NCBI RefSeq assembly: GCF_000716335.1
Contig: NZ_KL591017.1
Location: forward strand, 121,011 to 185,010
Direction of reading: 5' to 3'
DNA: 64,000 nucleotides
DNA from: Streptomyces sp. NRRL S-118
GTDB taxonomy: Bacteria > Actinomycetota > Actinomycetes > Streptomycetales > Streptomycetaceae
The notes beneath the pieces are model-generated. The model was not told where the DNA came from. It saw nothing but the letters and a program-made list of their open reading frames with translations, and made no database searches. How positions within the stretch are numbered: the stretch's first letter is position 1; every line of letters begins with the position of its first letter. Made by a program: the position numbers and the translations under genes. This document shows positions 41,854 through 51,350 of the stretch, piece after piece.

Positions 41854-42684
41854 ATGCTCAGGCTCGTGGAAAACCACTCCTTGCCGCGCACAGCAGCCTT
41901 CTTTGACCTGGACAAGACGGTCATTGCGAAGTCATCGACGCTGACCTTCAGCAAGTCCTTCTACCAAGGCGGCCTGATCAACCGCCGCGCCGTCCTGCGG
42001 ACTGCGTACATCCAGTTCGTGTTCCTCGCGGGAGGCGCCGATCACGACCAGATGGAGCGGATGCGCGCGTACCTCTCCGCGCTCTGCAAGGGCTGGAACG
42101 TCCAGCAGGTCAAGGAACTGGTCGCCGAGACCCTGCACGACCTGATCGACCCGATCATCTACGACGAGGCCGCGTCGCTCATCGAGGAGCACCACGCCGC
42201 CGGCCGGGACGTGGTGATCGTCTCCACGTCGGGCGCCGAGGTGGTCGAGCCGATCGGGGAGCTCCTCGGCGCGGACCGGGTCGTGGCGACGCGGATGGTC
42301 GTCGGCGACGACGGGTGCTTCACGGGGGAGGTGGAGTACTACGCGTACGGGCCGACCAAGGCGGAGGCGGTCCGGGCGCTGGCCGAGTCGGAGGGCTACG
42401 ACCTGTCGCGCTGCTACGCGTACAGCGACTCCTTCACCGATGTGCCGATGCTGGAGGCCGTCGGGCACGCCTATGCGGTGAACCCGGACCGGGCCCTGCG
42501 CCGCGAGGCGCTGGCCCGCGGTTGGCCGGTTCTGGTCTTCACCCGTCCGGTGCGGCTCAAGCAGCGCCTGCCCGCGTTCCGGATGCCGCCCCGCCCGGCG
42601 CTGGTGGCGGCGGCCGCAGTGGGTGCGGCGGCGGCCACGGCCGGGCTCGTCTGGTACGCCAACAGGCGCCGCCAGTCCGCGTAG
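41854..42684 (+). CDS. HAD-superfamily IB phosphatase with C-terminal membrane helix
   Basis: The 276-residue protein has motif I AAFFDLDKTVIA (Asp nucleophile), motif II VIVSTSGAE, a Lys in GPTKAEAV and motif III CYAYSDSFTDVPML. This is the SerB-like IB subfamily. The C-terminus has a hydrophobic helix (about 247-268) and a basic end, so it is membrane-tethered on the inner face. Substrates of related proteins include lysophospholipids and phosphoserine; not known here. ATG at 41854 or GTG at 41866 are possible starts. Confidence 0.88.
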   Translation: MLRLVENHSLPRTAAFFDLDKTVIAKSSTLTFSKSFYQGGLINRRAVLRTAYIQFVFLAGGADHDQMERMRAYLSALCKGWNVQQVKELVAETLHDLIDPIIYDEAASLIEEHHAAGRDVVIVSTSGAEVVEPIGELLGADRVVATRMVVGDDGCFTGEVEYYAYGPTKAEAVRALAESEGYDLSRCYAYSDSFTDVPMLEAVGHAYAVNPDRALRREALARGWPVLVFTRPVRLKQRLPAFRMPPRPALVAAAAVGAAAATAGLVWYANRRRQSA

Positions 42685-43062
42685 GTCCGCGTCGGGCCGG
42701 CCGGTCGGGCCCGGAGGCCACCGGCACCCGGTTGGCCCCATTTGATCCGAAAAGCAAATAAGTGGAGCGAGGGCTTTCGCATCACCGCGGACGGGAGTAC
42801 AAAGGAGTTGACGGCCCGCGAGACCGAGGACATCCGAAAGGATTACTTGTTGAGCAAGAAGGCCCCACGGACCGAACAGCACAGAAGCTGAGCACCCACG
42901 CGACGTCGACCCGTCGATTACGGGCCAGCCGCACCAGGCGTCGGGCAAAGAACCCCGCCTGATGGGCACATATCGAGGACGCATGGTAACTCGGCGGATG
43001 TGCCAGCGGCGGTACCGCTCAGCGGTACCGCCGCAACCCTGTTCAGCCCCCGGAGCTCCGCG
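42685..43062. other. Intergenic region, lower GC
   Basis: The stretch 42735-43000 is visibly richer in A/T than neighbouring genes. Short frames with TTG starts after AAAGGAG-like sequences (about 42808) exist but show no codon bias. The terminator hairpin at 43006-43034 lies at its right end. Confidence 0.4.
43006..43034. terminator. Bidirectional terminator hairpin
   Basis: GCGGCGGTACCGCT (43006-43019) and its exact complement (43021-43034) flank one C. It lies 28 bp behind the minus-strand Fic-like gene and also serves rightward transcripts. Confidence 0.75.
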
Positions 43063-43917
43063 TCACGCGGCGCCGCGCTGCAGCGCCTCGCACACCGCCG
43101 TCGACTCCCGGACGCCGAGTTCCACCGCGCGGCCGCAGTGAGCGATCCACGCCGCCATGCCCTCCGGCGTACCGGACAGATAGCCGTCGAACGCCGTCAC
43201 GTACGCCTCCGGCCCCAGCTCGGCGTGCCCGACCTCCGCGGGACAGACCGCCTTCGGGTCCAGTCCGCTGCCGATCAGCACGATGCGCTCGGCCGTGCGC
43301 GCCACCAGGCCGCTGTACGTGGTGAAGGGGCGCAGCGCCAGCAGTTCGCCGTGCACGACCGCGGCCGTGACGAGCGCCGGGGCGGACGTACCGGCCACGA
43401 TCAGCTCCGACAGACCCTCCAGCCGCCCCGCCACCTCACCGGCGTCCGGTAGCGGCGCCCGGATGAGGGGCTCGTCGACACCCTCGCCGTCCTGGCGGGG
43501 CCTGCCCACCGCGTCCGCCGGACCCGCCGCGGCCCCCCCGGCACGCACCTCGCCCGGATCGCCCGCGGCCACCAGGTGCAACCGGGCCAGCACGCGCAGC
43601 GGCGACTGCCGCCAGATGGACAGCAGCTGGCCGGCCTCCGCGCCGAGGCGGAGGGCCGCTCCGACCGTCCGGGCCTCCGGGTCACCGCCGAAGTCGGTGC
43701 GCCGGCGCACCTCCTCGAGCGCCCAGTCGGCACCCGAGAGGGCCGCCGAACCACGTGCGCCGCGCAGCGCGGCCTCGGAGGTGATCTCGTTGCTGCGGCG
43801 GCGCATCACACGGTGTCCGTAGACCCGATCGACGGCCTTGCGTACGGACTCCACGGCATCGGGCACGCCCGGCAGCGCACCGAGGGCGGCCAGCGGGTCA
43901 GAGGCACTCGTACTCAT
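43063..43917 (-). CDS. Fic-fold protein with degenerate motif
   Basis: The 284-residue protein is helical, with the segment VVHGELLALRPFTTYSGLVARTAERIVLI near residue 200. It aligns with the Fic core HPFx(D/E)GNGRxxR, but His is Arg/Leu and GNGR is SGLVAR, so AMP transfer by the usual mechanism is unlikely. Homologues in Streptomyces are often called oxidoreductase without basis. ATG at 43917 has no clear ribosome site. It is divergent from the ATPase gene at 44030, which might share regulation. Confidence 0.7.
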   Translation of the reverse strand: MSTSASDPLAALGALPGVPDAVESVRKAVDRVYGHRVMRRRSNEITSEAALRGARGSAALSGADWALEEVRRRTDFGGDPEARTVGAALRLGAEAGQLLSIWRQSPLRVLARLHLVAAGDPGEVRAGGAAAGPADAVGRPRQDGEGVDEPLIRAPLPDAGEVAGRLEGLSELIVAGTSAPALVTAAVVHGELLALRPFTTYSGLVARTAERIVLIGSGLDPKAVCPAEVGHAELGPEAYVTAFDGYLSGTPEGMAAWIAHCGRAVELGVRESTAVCEALQRGAA

Positions 43918-44029
43918 AAGTAGCGAGGCTACGCGTCCGGCACCGCCGCCCCACGACGGAGTGGCGTTCCTCATACCTGTTGACGACATGCCGCCATGGA
44001 GACATTACGCACCGCTACGCTAGCTGAAC

Positions 44030-45016
44030 ATGAAGATCGCTTTCGTCGGGAAGGGCGGCAGCGGCAAGACCACGCTGTCCTCGCTCTTCATCCGCCATCT
44101 CGCCGCCACCGGCGCTCCCGTCATCGCCGTGGACGCCGACATCAACCAGCACCTGGGAGCCGCGCTCGGCCTGGACGAGGCGCAGTCGGCCGCGCTCCCC
44201 GCCATGGGGGCGCACCTGCCCCTGATCAAGGAGTACCTGCGGGGGAGCAACCCCCGGATCGCGTCCGCCGAGACGATGATCAAGACGACCCCGCCCGGTG
44301 AGGGCTCGCGCCTGCTGCGGGTCCGGGAGGACAACCCCGTCTACGAGGCGTGTGCCCGGCCCGTGCGGCTGGACGACGGGGAGATCAGACTGATGGCGAC
44401 CGGGCCCTTCACCGAGACGGACCTCGGGGTGGCCTGCTACCACTCGAAGGTGGGGGCGGTGGAACTGTGCCTCAACCACCTGGTCGACGGCCCGGACGAG
44501 TACGTCGTCGTCGACATGACGGCCGGCTCGGACTCGTTCGCCTCCGGCATGTTCACCCGCTTCGACATGACCTTCCTGGTGGCCGAGCCGACACGCAAGG
44601 GCGTGTCCGTCTACCGCCAGTACAAGGAGTACGCCCGGGACTTCGGAGTCGCGCTCCGCGTCGTCGGCAACAAGGTGCAGGGCGAGGACGACGTGGCCTT
44701 CCTGCGGGAGGAGGCCGGGGACGACCTGCTGGTGACGGTCGGCCACTCCGACTGGGTGCGGGCCATGGAGAAGGGCCGCCCGGCGGCGTTCGCCCTGCTG
44801 GAGGAGAACAACCGGGCGGCGCTGCGGAGCCTGCGACGCGCGGTGGACGAGTCCTACCGGCGCCGCGACTGGGAGCGTTACACGCGGCAGATGGTGCACT
44901 TCCATCTGAAGAACGCCGAGAGCTGGGGGAACGCGAAGACGGGTGCCGACCTGGCGGCCCAGGTCGACCCCGCCTTCGTGCTCCGCGAGGGGCTCAGCGC
45001 CGCACAGCCTGCTTGA
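44030..45016 (+). CDS. CooC/MinD-like P-loop ATPase
   Basis: The 328-residue protein begins KIAFVGKGGSGKTTLSSLF, a deviant Walker A with the signature lysine, followed by VDADINQHLG (switch I) and VVVDMTAGSDSFASGMF (switch II). This is the SIMIBI group, nearest to CooC-type maturation or ParA-like ATPases. The C-terminal 80 residues are helical. It probably acts in metal insertion or membrane-linked switching; the partner is unknown. No good ribosome site is visible. The end overlaps the convergent lipoprotein gene by 23 bp. Confidence 0.85.
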   Translation: MKIAFVGKGGSGKTTLSSLFIRHLAATGAPVIAVDADINQHLGAALGLDEAQSAALPAMGAHLPLIKEYLRGSNPRIASAETMIKTTPPGEGSRLLRVREDNPVYEACARPVRLDDGEIRLMATGPFTETDLGVACYHSKVGAVELCLNHLVDGPDEYVVVDMTAGSDSFASGMFTRFDMTFLVAEPTRKGVSVYRQYKEYARDFGVALRVVGNKVQGEDDVAFLREEAGDDLLVTVGHSDWVRAMEKGRPAAFALLEENNRAALRSLRRAVDESYRRRDWERYTRQMVHFHLKNAESWGNAKTGADLAAQVDPAFVLREGLSAAQPA

Positions 45017-46265
45017 CCGGTGAGGCCGAGGGCCGGGCCGGCTCGGCCGCGAGGAACTGAGCCCAGCCGGCCTGCGGGGCCTGACCCACCTTCAGGGTCC
45101 GCAGCTTCGCCAGCACGGCGGGGTCCTGGGCGTCCAGCCAGTCCGCGAGCTGCCGGAAGGACACGCAGCGCACCTCCTTCTTGACGCAGACGTGCGCGAT
45201 GGTCTCCTCGACGGCACGCATGTACGTGCCGCCGTTCCAGGACTCGAAGTGGTTGCCGATGATCAGCGGGGCCCGGTTGCCGTTGTACGCGCGGTCGAAG
45301 GCCTGCACCATGCCGTCGCGGAACTGGTTCCCCCAGTAGGCGTGCATGGAGGAAGCGCCCTTGGCGGTGCCCGACTGGTTGACCATGAAGTTGTAGTCCA
45401 TCGACAACGTCTCGAACTGTCGTCCGGGGACGGGGATCATCTGCAAACCCAGGTTCCACAGCCCCTGTTCCTTCTCGGGCCAGATCTGGTCGTTGACCCC
45501 GCTGGTGTCGTAGCGCCAGCCCAGTTCGCTCGCGGCACGCACGAAGTTGTCGCGACCCTCCAGGCAGGGGGTGCGGGCGCCGATGAGCTCCTTGTCGTAG
45601 TCGAAGGGCAGGGGCTGCTCCCCCTTCAGGCCGGCATTGGTCTTCCAGTTCTTGACGAAGGCCTTGGCCTGGGCGATCTCGCTCTTCCAGTCCTCGACCG
45701 ACCAGGTGCCCACGCCGGTCTCCGGCCCGCAGAAGTGGCCGTTGAAGTGGGTGCCGACCTCGTTGCCCTCCTGCCAGGCGCCGCGCAGTTCGCGCACGGT
45801 GTCGCGGATGCCTTCGCGGTCGTTGAAGCCGATGTCCGACCGGCCCGGGGCGTGTCCGGGCGGGTCGTAGAGGTCGGCCTTGTCCTCCGGCAGCAGGTAG
45901 ACGCCGCTGAGGAAGTACGTCATCGTCGCGCCGTACTTCTTGCCCACCTTGCGGAAGTGGGAGAAGAGCTTCTGGCTGTCCTCGCCGGCGCCGTCCCAGG
46001 AGAAGACGACGAACTGCGGTGGCCGCTCGCCCGGCTTCAGGCGCTGCGGCTTCAGCAGGCCCGGCTGGGCACCGGTGAAGGCGGTGGAGCCGTCGCCGAT
46101 GAGGCGGACGGCGTTCTGGGGGCCTGCGACCTTCTTGGGGCCGCTCGCCCCGGGGGTACGGGCGTCCTCGCCGGAACCGCATCCGGTCAACCCCGCGACC
46201 ATAGCCGCCGCGGTCGCGGCCGCGGCCACGGTCGCGCCGACGGTGAACCTTCTGGTGACGGCCAT
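44994..46265 (-). CDS. Polysaccharide-deacetylase-like lipoprotein
   Basis: The 423-residue protein has TRRFT and a signal peptide with lipobox LTGC (Cys29), so it is exported and anchored, possibly through Tat. The domain shows NodB-like motifs in order: FVVFSWDGAGE for the first acid, THFNGH as H-x3-H metal ligands, and ARTPCLEG for the RxP motif. It should act on an envelope polymer outside the cell. ATG at 46265 has GGCGGAAG upstream; the longer frame upstream is not conserved-looking. It is divergent from the SulP gene across a 314-bp spacer. Confidence 0.8.
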   Translation of the reverse strand: MAVTRRFTVGATVAAAATAAAMVAGLTGCGSGEDARTPGASGPKKVAGPQNAVRLIGDGSTAFTGAQPGLLKPQRLKPGERPPQFVVFSWDGAGEDSQKLFSHFRKVGKKYGATMTYFLSGVYLLPEDKADLYDPPGHAPGRSDIGFNDREGIRDTVRELRGAWQEGNEVGTHFNGHFCGPETGVGTWSVEDWKSEIAQAKAFVKNWKTNAGLKGEQPLPFDYDKELIGARTPCLEGRDNFVRAASELGWRYDTSGVNDQIWPEKEQGLWNLGLQMIPVPGRQFETLSMDYNFMVNQSGTAKGASSMHAYWGNQFRDGMVQAFDRAYNGNRAPLIIGNHFESWNGGTYMRAVEETIAHVCVKKEVRCVSFRQLADWLDAQDPAVLAKLRTLKVGQAPQAGWAQFLAAEPARPSASPVKQAVRR

Positions 46266-46579
46266 TCTTCCGCCCGCCCTTCTCTGCTTCCGGGGGTGTG
46301 CTGCGAGCGCCGTCAACCTCGCACCACGGGCGTGAAGAGGAATATATGACAAGCCGTACTAGAACGATGAATCACTGCATCGGGTGAAATACTGCCCCAT
46401 TTGCACTGAAAGTCATGCCTCAATCTTTACTCTGCATTACGATCCATTTACTAGGAGTTGGCAAACCGTCTACTCGATGCCGTTCACCCACGGCCCGCCG
46501 TGACCCACGGCCGCGACCCCCACACGTTCGTTCGACTCGCACGTACCGCGACCGCGCCGCCCCGGAGGACATGGGAACC
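46266..46579. other. Divergent promoter region, low GC
   Basis: The 314 bp between the deacetylase-like gene and the SulP gene include an A/T-rich part at about 46330-46480 with TATAT and TACTAG motifs, likely holding both promoters. No gene seen. Confidence 0.5.
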
Positions 46580-48943
46580 ATGACCGCCTGTATTCCCCCA
46601 CGCCTGACCCGCTCCCGCTCCGGTCGTTCGACCCGCAAGACCCACGACACACCCCGGCCGCAACGCCCCCACAGTCCGCCCGGCGGCGGCCGGTTCCCGC
46701 GCGCGGAGCGGTTCCGCATCGCCGGCACCGACCTGTCCGCCTCCATCGCCGTCTTCCTCATCGCGCTGCCGCTCTCCCTCGGCATCGCGCTCGCCACCGG
46801 CGCGCCCCTCCAGGCGGGCCTGGTGGCCGCCGCCGTCGGGGGCCTCGTCGCCGGCCGGCTCGGTGGCTCACCGCTCCAGGTCAGCGGCCCGGCCGCCGGA
46901 CTGACCGTGGTGACGGCCGAGTTGATCCACACGTTCGGCTGGCGCACCACCTGCGCCATCACCGTCCTCGCCGGGCTCGGTCAACTGGGCCTGTCCGCCC
47001 TGCGGGTGGCCCGGTCGGCGCTCGCCGTCTCACCCGCGATCGTGCACGGAATGCTCGCGGGCATCGGCACCACCATCGCCCTGGCGCAGCTCCATGTCGT
47101 CCTCGGCGGCACGCCGCAGAGCTCCGCCATCGCCAACGCCCGCGAGCTGCCCGCCCAGTTGGCCGATCCGCACCTGGCCGCGCTCTCCGTGAGCGCGCTC
47201 ACCATCGCCCTGCTGCTGCTCTGGCCGCGGATCCCGGGGCGGACGGGCCACATGGTGCGGAAGGTGCCGGCGGCGCTCGCCGCGGTGGCCGCGGCGACCT
47301 TCCTGGCCGTCGCCGCCGGGATGACCGTGCCCCGCGTGGACCTCCCCTCGTGGAGCAGTCACGCTCTGCCCGGGCTGCCGGACGGGCCGGTCCTCGGCAT
47401 CGCCGCGGGCGTGCTGACGATCACGCTCGTCACCAGCGTCCAGTCCCTGCTGTCCGCCGTCGCGGTCGACAAGCTGGTGGCCGCGCGCAAGGAACCCAAG
47501 GTGCACGTGCCCCGCTCCGACCTGGACCGGGAGCTCGCGGGGCAGGGCGCGGCGAACATCGTCTCCGGCGCGCTGGGCGGCCTGCCGGTCGCCGGGGTCG
47601 CGGTGCGCAGCGTCGCCAACGTGTCGGCGGGCGCGGTCAGCCGCCACTCCACCATGCTGCACGGCCTGTGGGTGGTGCTGGCCGCGCTCTTCCTCGTCCC
47701 CGTCCTGGATCTGATCCCGCTGCCGGCGCTCGCCGCGCTCGTGATGGTCGTCGGCATCCAGATGGTCAGCATCACGCACATCCGCAGCGTCACCCGGCAC
47801 CGTGAGGTGGCCGTCTACGCGGTGACGATCACCGGCGTGGTGCTCATCGGGATCCTCGAGGGCGTGGCGCTCGGCATCGTGATGGCCACGGGACTCGCGA
47901 TGCACCGCCTGTCGAAGACCCGTATCTCCGTGGAGGAGCGGGACAACGCCTACGACGTGCGGGTGCGCGGCCAGTTGACCTTCCTGGCGGTGCCCCGGCT
48001 GAGCCGGGCTCTGCACCAGATCCCCCAAGGCGCATACGTGGCCGTCGAGCTGGACGGCTCCTTCATGGACCACGCCGCCTTCGAGACGCTGCAGGACTGG
48101 CAGATGTCGCACCTGGCACGGGGCGGTCAGGTCGAGATCACCGGCCGCTCCGGCGTCCGCATCGGTGAGAGCGACGGCAGCGCGCACGCCTGCTGCCGGC
48201 CGTGGACGCCCTGGCGGAACCACCACTGCGGTGAGCACCCGTCCGCGGAGCAGCCCGAGCCCGCGACCGGACGTCTCGCCAGCGGGCTCAGCTCCTTCCA
48301 GCGCAACACCGCTCCGCTGGTACGCGACGAACTGGCGCGGCTCGCGCGGGAGGGGCAGCGGCCTTCGCAGCTCTTCCTGACGTGCTCCGACTCGCGTCTG
48401 GTCACCAGCATGATCACGGCAAGCGGGCCGGGTGACCTGTTCACCGTGCGGAACGTGGGCAACCTGGTCCCGCTCCCCGGCGAGGACGCCGGGGACGACT
48501 CGGTGGCGGCCGCCATCGAGTACGCGGTGGACGTGCTGCAGGTGCAGTCGATCACCGTGTGCGGTCACTCCGGCTGCGGGGCGATGCAGGCCCTGCTCAA
48601 CACCGCACCGGACCTCCCGCCGACACCCCTGCGGCGCTGGCTGCGGCACGGGCTGCCGAGCGTCGACCGGATGAAGAGCAAGCACCGCACGTGGGCGCGG
48701 CTGTCGGGCCGCCTGCCGGCCGACGCGGTCGAGCAGCTGTGCCTGACCAACGTGGTCCAGCAGCTGGAGCATCTGAAGGCGCACGAGTCGGTGGCACGGC
48801 GCCTCGCCGAGGGCACCCTGGAGCTGCACGGGATGTACTTCGACGTCGGGGAGGCGCAGGCGTATCTGCTGTCGGGCTCCGACGGGATCGACGAGGTCTT
48901 CGAGCGCGTGACACCCACTTCGCGGGAGGAAGCCGCCGCGTGA
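46580..48943 (+). CDS. SulP transporter fused to beta-carbonic anhydrase
   Basis: The 787-residue fusion has a SulP/SLC26 transporter of about 11 helices (about 50-450), an STAS domain (about 455-540, VRGQLTFLAVPRL, VAVELDGSFMDHAAFETL) and a C-terminal beta-carbonic anhydrase (about 575-780). The zinc ligands are Cys602 in CSDSR, His663 and Cys666 in CGHSGCGA; Asp604 and Arg606 form the conserved dyad. The pair should import bicarbonate and interconvert it with CO2. ATG at 46580 fits the GGAGG at 46563; 46571 is an alternative. Confidence 0.92.
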   Translation: MTACIPPRLTRSRSGRSTRKTHDTPRPQRPHSPPGGGRFPRAERFRIAGTDLSASIAVFLIALPLSLGIALATGAPLQAGLVAAAVGGLVAGRLGGSPLQVSGPAAGLTVVTAELIHTFGWRTTCAITVLAGLGQLGLSALRVARSALAVSPAIVHGMLAGIGTTIALAQLHVVLGGTPQSSAIANARELPAQLADPHLAALSVSALTIALLLLWPRIPGRTGHMVRKVPAALAAVAAATFLAVAAGMTVPRVDLPSWSSHALPGLPDGPVLGIAAGVLTITLVTSVQSLLSAVAVDKLVAARKEPKVHVPRSDLDRELAGQGAANIVSGALGGLPVAGVAVRSVANVSAGAVSRHSTMLHGLWVVLAALFLVPVLDLIPLPALAALVMVVGIQMVSITHIRSVTRHREVAVYAVTITGVVLIGILEGVALGIVMATGLAMHRLSKTRISVEERDNAYDVRVRGQLTFLAVPRLSRALHQIPQGAYVAVELDGSFMDHAAFETLQDWQMSHLARGGQVEITGRSGVRIGESDGSAHACCRPWTPWRNHHCGEHPSAEQPEPATGRLASGLSSFQRNTAPLVRDELARLAREGQRPSQLFLTCSDSRLVTSMITASGPGDLFTVRNVGNLVPLPGEDAGDDSVAAAIEYAVDVLQVQSITVCGHSGCGAMQALLNTAPDLPPTPLRRWLRHGLPSVDRMKSKHRTWARLSGRLPADAVEQLCLTNVVQQLEHLKAHESVARRLAEGTLELHGMYFDVGEAQAYLLSGSDGIDEVFERVTPTSREEAAA

Positions 48944-49028
48944 ACCACCCGCCCGGGCCGCGGCCACGCCCGGGCGGCCGACACGCCGGTGGGTGAACCC
49001 TCCGGGGGTGCCGTACGTGCAAGTCGGC

Positions 49029-49067
49029 GTGGCTCCTGCTTCGCACCGCCCGCAGAGCAGGAGCCAC
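49029..49067 (+). terminator. Terminator behind the SulP-CA gene
   Basis: GTGGCTCCTGCT (49029-49040) pairs with AGCAGGAGCCAC (49056-49067) around 15 nt, 86 bp behind the stop. Confidence 0.75.
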
Positions 49068-49216
49068 ACCCCTGCGCTCTGCGCGGGCACGGGAGGGGCC
49101 CATGGCATGGCGGCGACAGGTCTAAACCAATGCTCGGGAAACCCTTGTCATCCCGGGTGCCTGGCTGATGAGCTATGGGCTGGGACACATCGGACGCCCT
49201 GGGAATGGGAGATGTC

Positions 49217-51172
49217 GTGAGCAACGAGAGCTTGGCCAACCTTCTGAAGGAGGAGCGGCGGTTCGCTCCGCCCGCCGAGCTGGCCGCGAACGCCAACGTG
49301 ACGGCGGCCGCGTACGAGCAGGCCCAGGCGGACCGGCTCGGGTTCTGGGCCGAGCAGGCCCGCCGGCTCAGCTGGGCCACCGAGCCGACCGAGACCCTCG
49401 ACTGGTCGAACCCGCCCTTCGCCAAGTGGTTCGCCGACGGCAAGCTCAACGTCGCGTACAACTGCGTGGACCGCCATGTCGAGGCGGGCCACGGCGACCG
49501 GGTCGCCATCCACTTCGAGGGCGAGCCCGGCGACAGCCGCGCCCTCACCTACGCCGAGCTCAAGGACGAAGTCTCCAAGGCGGCCAACGCGCTGACCGAA
49601 CTGGGCGTCCGTAAGGGTGACCGGGTCGCGGTGTACATGCCGATGATCCCCGAGGCCGCCATCGCGATGCTGGCCTGTGCCCGCATCGGTGCCGCGCACT
49701 CGGTCGTCTTCGGCGGCTTCTCGGCCGACGCCGTCGCGTCCCGCATCCAGGACGCCGACGCCAAGCTGGTCATCACCGCCGACGGCGGGTACCGCCGCGG
49801 GAAGCCCTCCGCGCTCAAGCCCGCCATCGACGAGGCCCTGACTAAGTGCCCGCAGGTCGAGCACGTACTCGTGGTCCGCCGCACCGGCCAGGACACCGCC
49901 TTCGCCGAGGGCCGGGACGTGTGGTGGCACGACATCGTCGGCCGTCAGTCCGCCGAGCACACCCCCGAGGCGTTCGACGCGGAGCACCCGCTCTTCATCC
50001 TCTACACGTCGGGCACGACGGGTAAGCCCAAGGGGATCCTGCACACCTCCGGCGGCTACCTCACCCAGGCGGCCTACACGCACCACGCCGTCTTCGACCT
50101 CAAGCCGGAGACCGACGTCTACTGGTGCACCGCCGACATCGGCTGGGTGACCGGCCACTCCTACATCGTGTACGGGCCGCTGGCCAACGGCGCGACCCAG
50201 GTGATGTACGAGGGCACGCCCGACACCCCGCACCAGGGCCGGTTCTGGGAGATCGTGCAGAAGTACGGCGTCACGATCCTCTACACCGCCCCGACCGCCA
50301 TCCGTACGTTCATGAAGTGGGGCGACGACATCCCGGCCAAGTTCGACCTGAGCAGTCTGCGCGTGCTCGGGTCGGTCGGCGAGCCGATCAACCCCGAGGC
50401 GTGGATCTGGTACCGGGAGAACATCGGCGCCGGCCGGACCCCCGTCGTGGACACCTGGTGGCAGACCGAGACCGGCGCGATGATGATCTCCCCGCTGCCG
50501 GGTGTCACCGAGACGAAGCCGGGGTCGGCCCAGCGGCCGCTGCCCGGCATCTCCGCCACCGTCGTGGACGACGAGGCGAACGAAGTGCCCAACGGCGGAG
50601 GCGGCTACCTGGTCCTCACCGAGCCGTGGCCTTCGATGCTGCGCACCATCTGGGGCGACGACCAGCGGTTCATCGACACCTACTGGTCCCGGTTCGACGG
50701 CAAGTACTTCGCGGGTGACGGCGCCAAGCGGGACGACGACGGCGACATCTGGCTGCTGGGCCGCGTCGACGACGTCATGCTGGTCTCCGGCCACAACATC
50801 TCCACCACCGAGGTCGAGTCGGCGCTGGTCTCGCACCCCAAGGTGGCCGAAGCGGCGGTGGTCGGCGCGGCCGACGAGACCACCGGCCAGGCGATCGTGG
50901 CGTTCGTCATCCTGCGCGGTACGGCCAGCGAGGACGACGCCCTCGTCAACGACCTGCGCAACCACGTGGGCGCCACGCTCGGCCCGATCGCCAAGCCGAA
51001 GCGGATTCTGCCGGTCGCCGAGCTGCCCAAGACCCGGTCCGGCAAGATCATGCGCCGTCTGCTGCGCGATGTGGCGGAGAACCGGCAGCTCGGTGACGTC
51101 ACCACCCTCACCGACTCGTCCGTCATGGACCTGATCCAGTCCCAGCTGCCCACCGCCTCCAGCGAGGACTGA
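49217..51172 (+). CDS. acsA: Acetyl-CoA synthetase
   Basis: The 651-residue AMP-forming enzyme activates acetate to acetyl-CoA. It has [11 protein letters not shown] (P-loop), the acyl pocket region [29 protein letters not shown] and the C-terminal [11 protein letters not shown] with Lys610, the lysine whose acetylation switches the enzyme off. GTG at 49217 gives the family start [12 protein letters not shown] and has GGGAG upstream. A 15-bp terminator follows, so it is monocistronic. Confidence 0.97.
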   Translation: MSNESLANLLKEERRFAPPAELAANANVTAAAYEQAQADRLGFWAEQARRLSWATEPTETLDWSNPPFAKWFADGKLNVAYNCVDRHVEAGHGDRVAIHFEGEPGDSRALTYAELKDEVSKAANALTELGVRKGDRVAVYMPMIPEAAIAMLACARIGAAHSVVFGGFSADAVASRIQDADAKLVITADGGYRRGKPSALKPAIDEALTKCPQVEHVLVVRRTGQDTAFAEGRDVWWHDIVGRQSAEHTPEAFDAEHPLFILYTSGTTGKPKGILHTSGGYLTQAAYTHHAVFDLKPETDVYWCTADIGWVTGHSYIVYGPLANGATQVMYEGTPDTPHQGRFWEIVQKYGVTILYTAPTAIRTFMKWGDDIPAKFDLSSLRVLGSVGEPINPEAWIWYRENIGAGRTPVVDTWWQTETGAMMISPLPGVTETKPGSAQRPLPGISATVVDDEANEVPNGGGGYLVLTEPWPSMLRTIWGDDQRFIDTYWSRFDGKYFAGDGAKRDDDGDIWLLGRVDDVMLVSGHNISTTEVESALVSHPKVAEAAVVGAADETTGQAIVAFVILRGTASEDDALVNDLRNHVGATLGPIAKPKRILPVAELPKTRSGKIMRRLLRDVAENRQLGDVTTLTDSSVMDLIQSQLPTASSED

Positions 51173-51195
51173 CGCAGGGCTTCACCGCCGTCATC

Positions 51196-51231
51196 GAGGG
51201 CACCCGGCGCACCAGCGCGCCGGGTGCCCTC
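51196..51231 (+). terminator. acsA terminator
   Basis: GAGGGCACCCGGCGC (51196-51210) pairs perfectly with GCGCCGGGTGCCCTC (51217-51231) around ACCAGC, 23 bp after the acsA stop. Confidence 0.88.
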
Positions 51232-51350
51232 ACCGTATGCCGGGTAGGGTGGAGAAACATCAACAAAGCGACAAGAACTCAAGGTGCGCCGGGAAGTCTG
51301 GTCGGCAGGTACATCGTCCTGCCCTCTGAACCGCCCTGGAGGTCCCGCCC

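Noticed and set aside
42762..42962. 66-codon frame between the HAD and Fic-like genes
   Set aside because: No Streptomyces codon bias, no motif and a weak start context; kept as noncoding.
43000..43452. 150-codon plus-strand frame starting at GTG 43000
   Set aside because: Its start lies in a terminator hairpin and the rest is antisense to the Fic-like gene.
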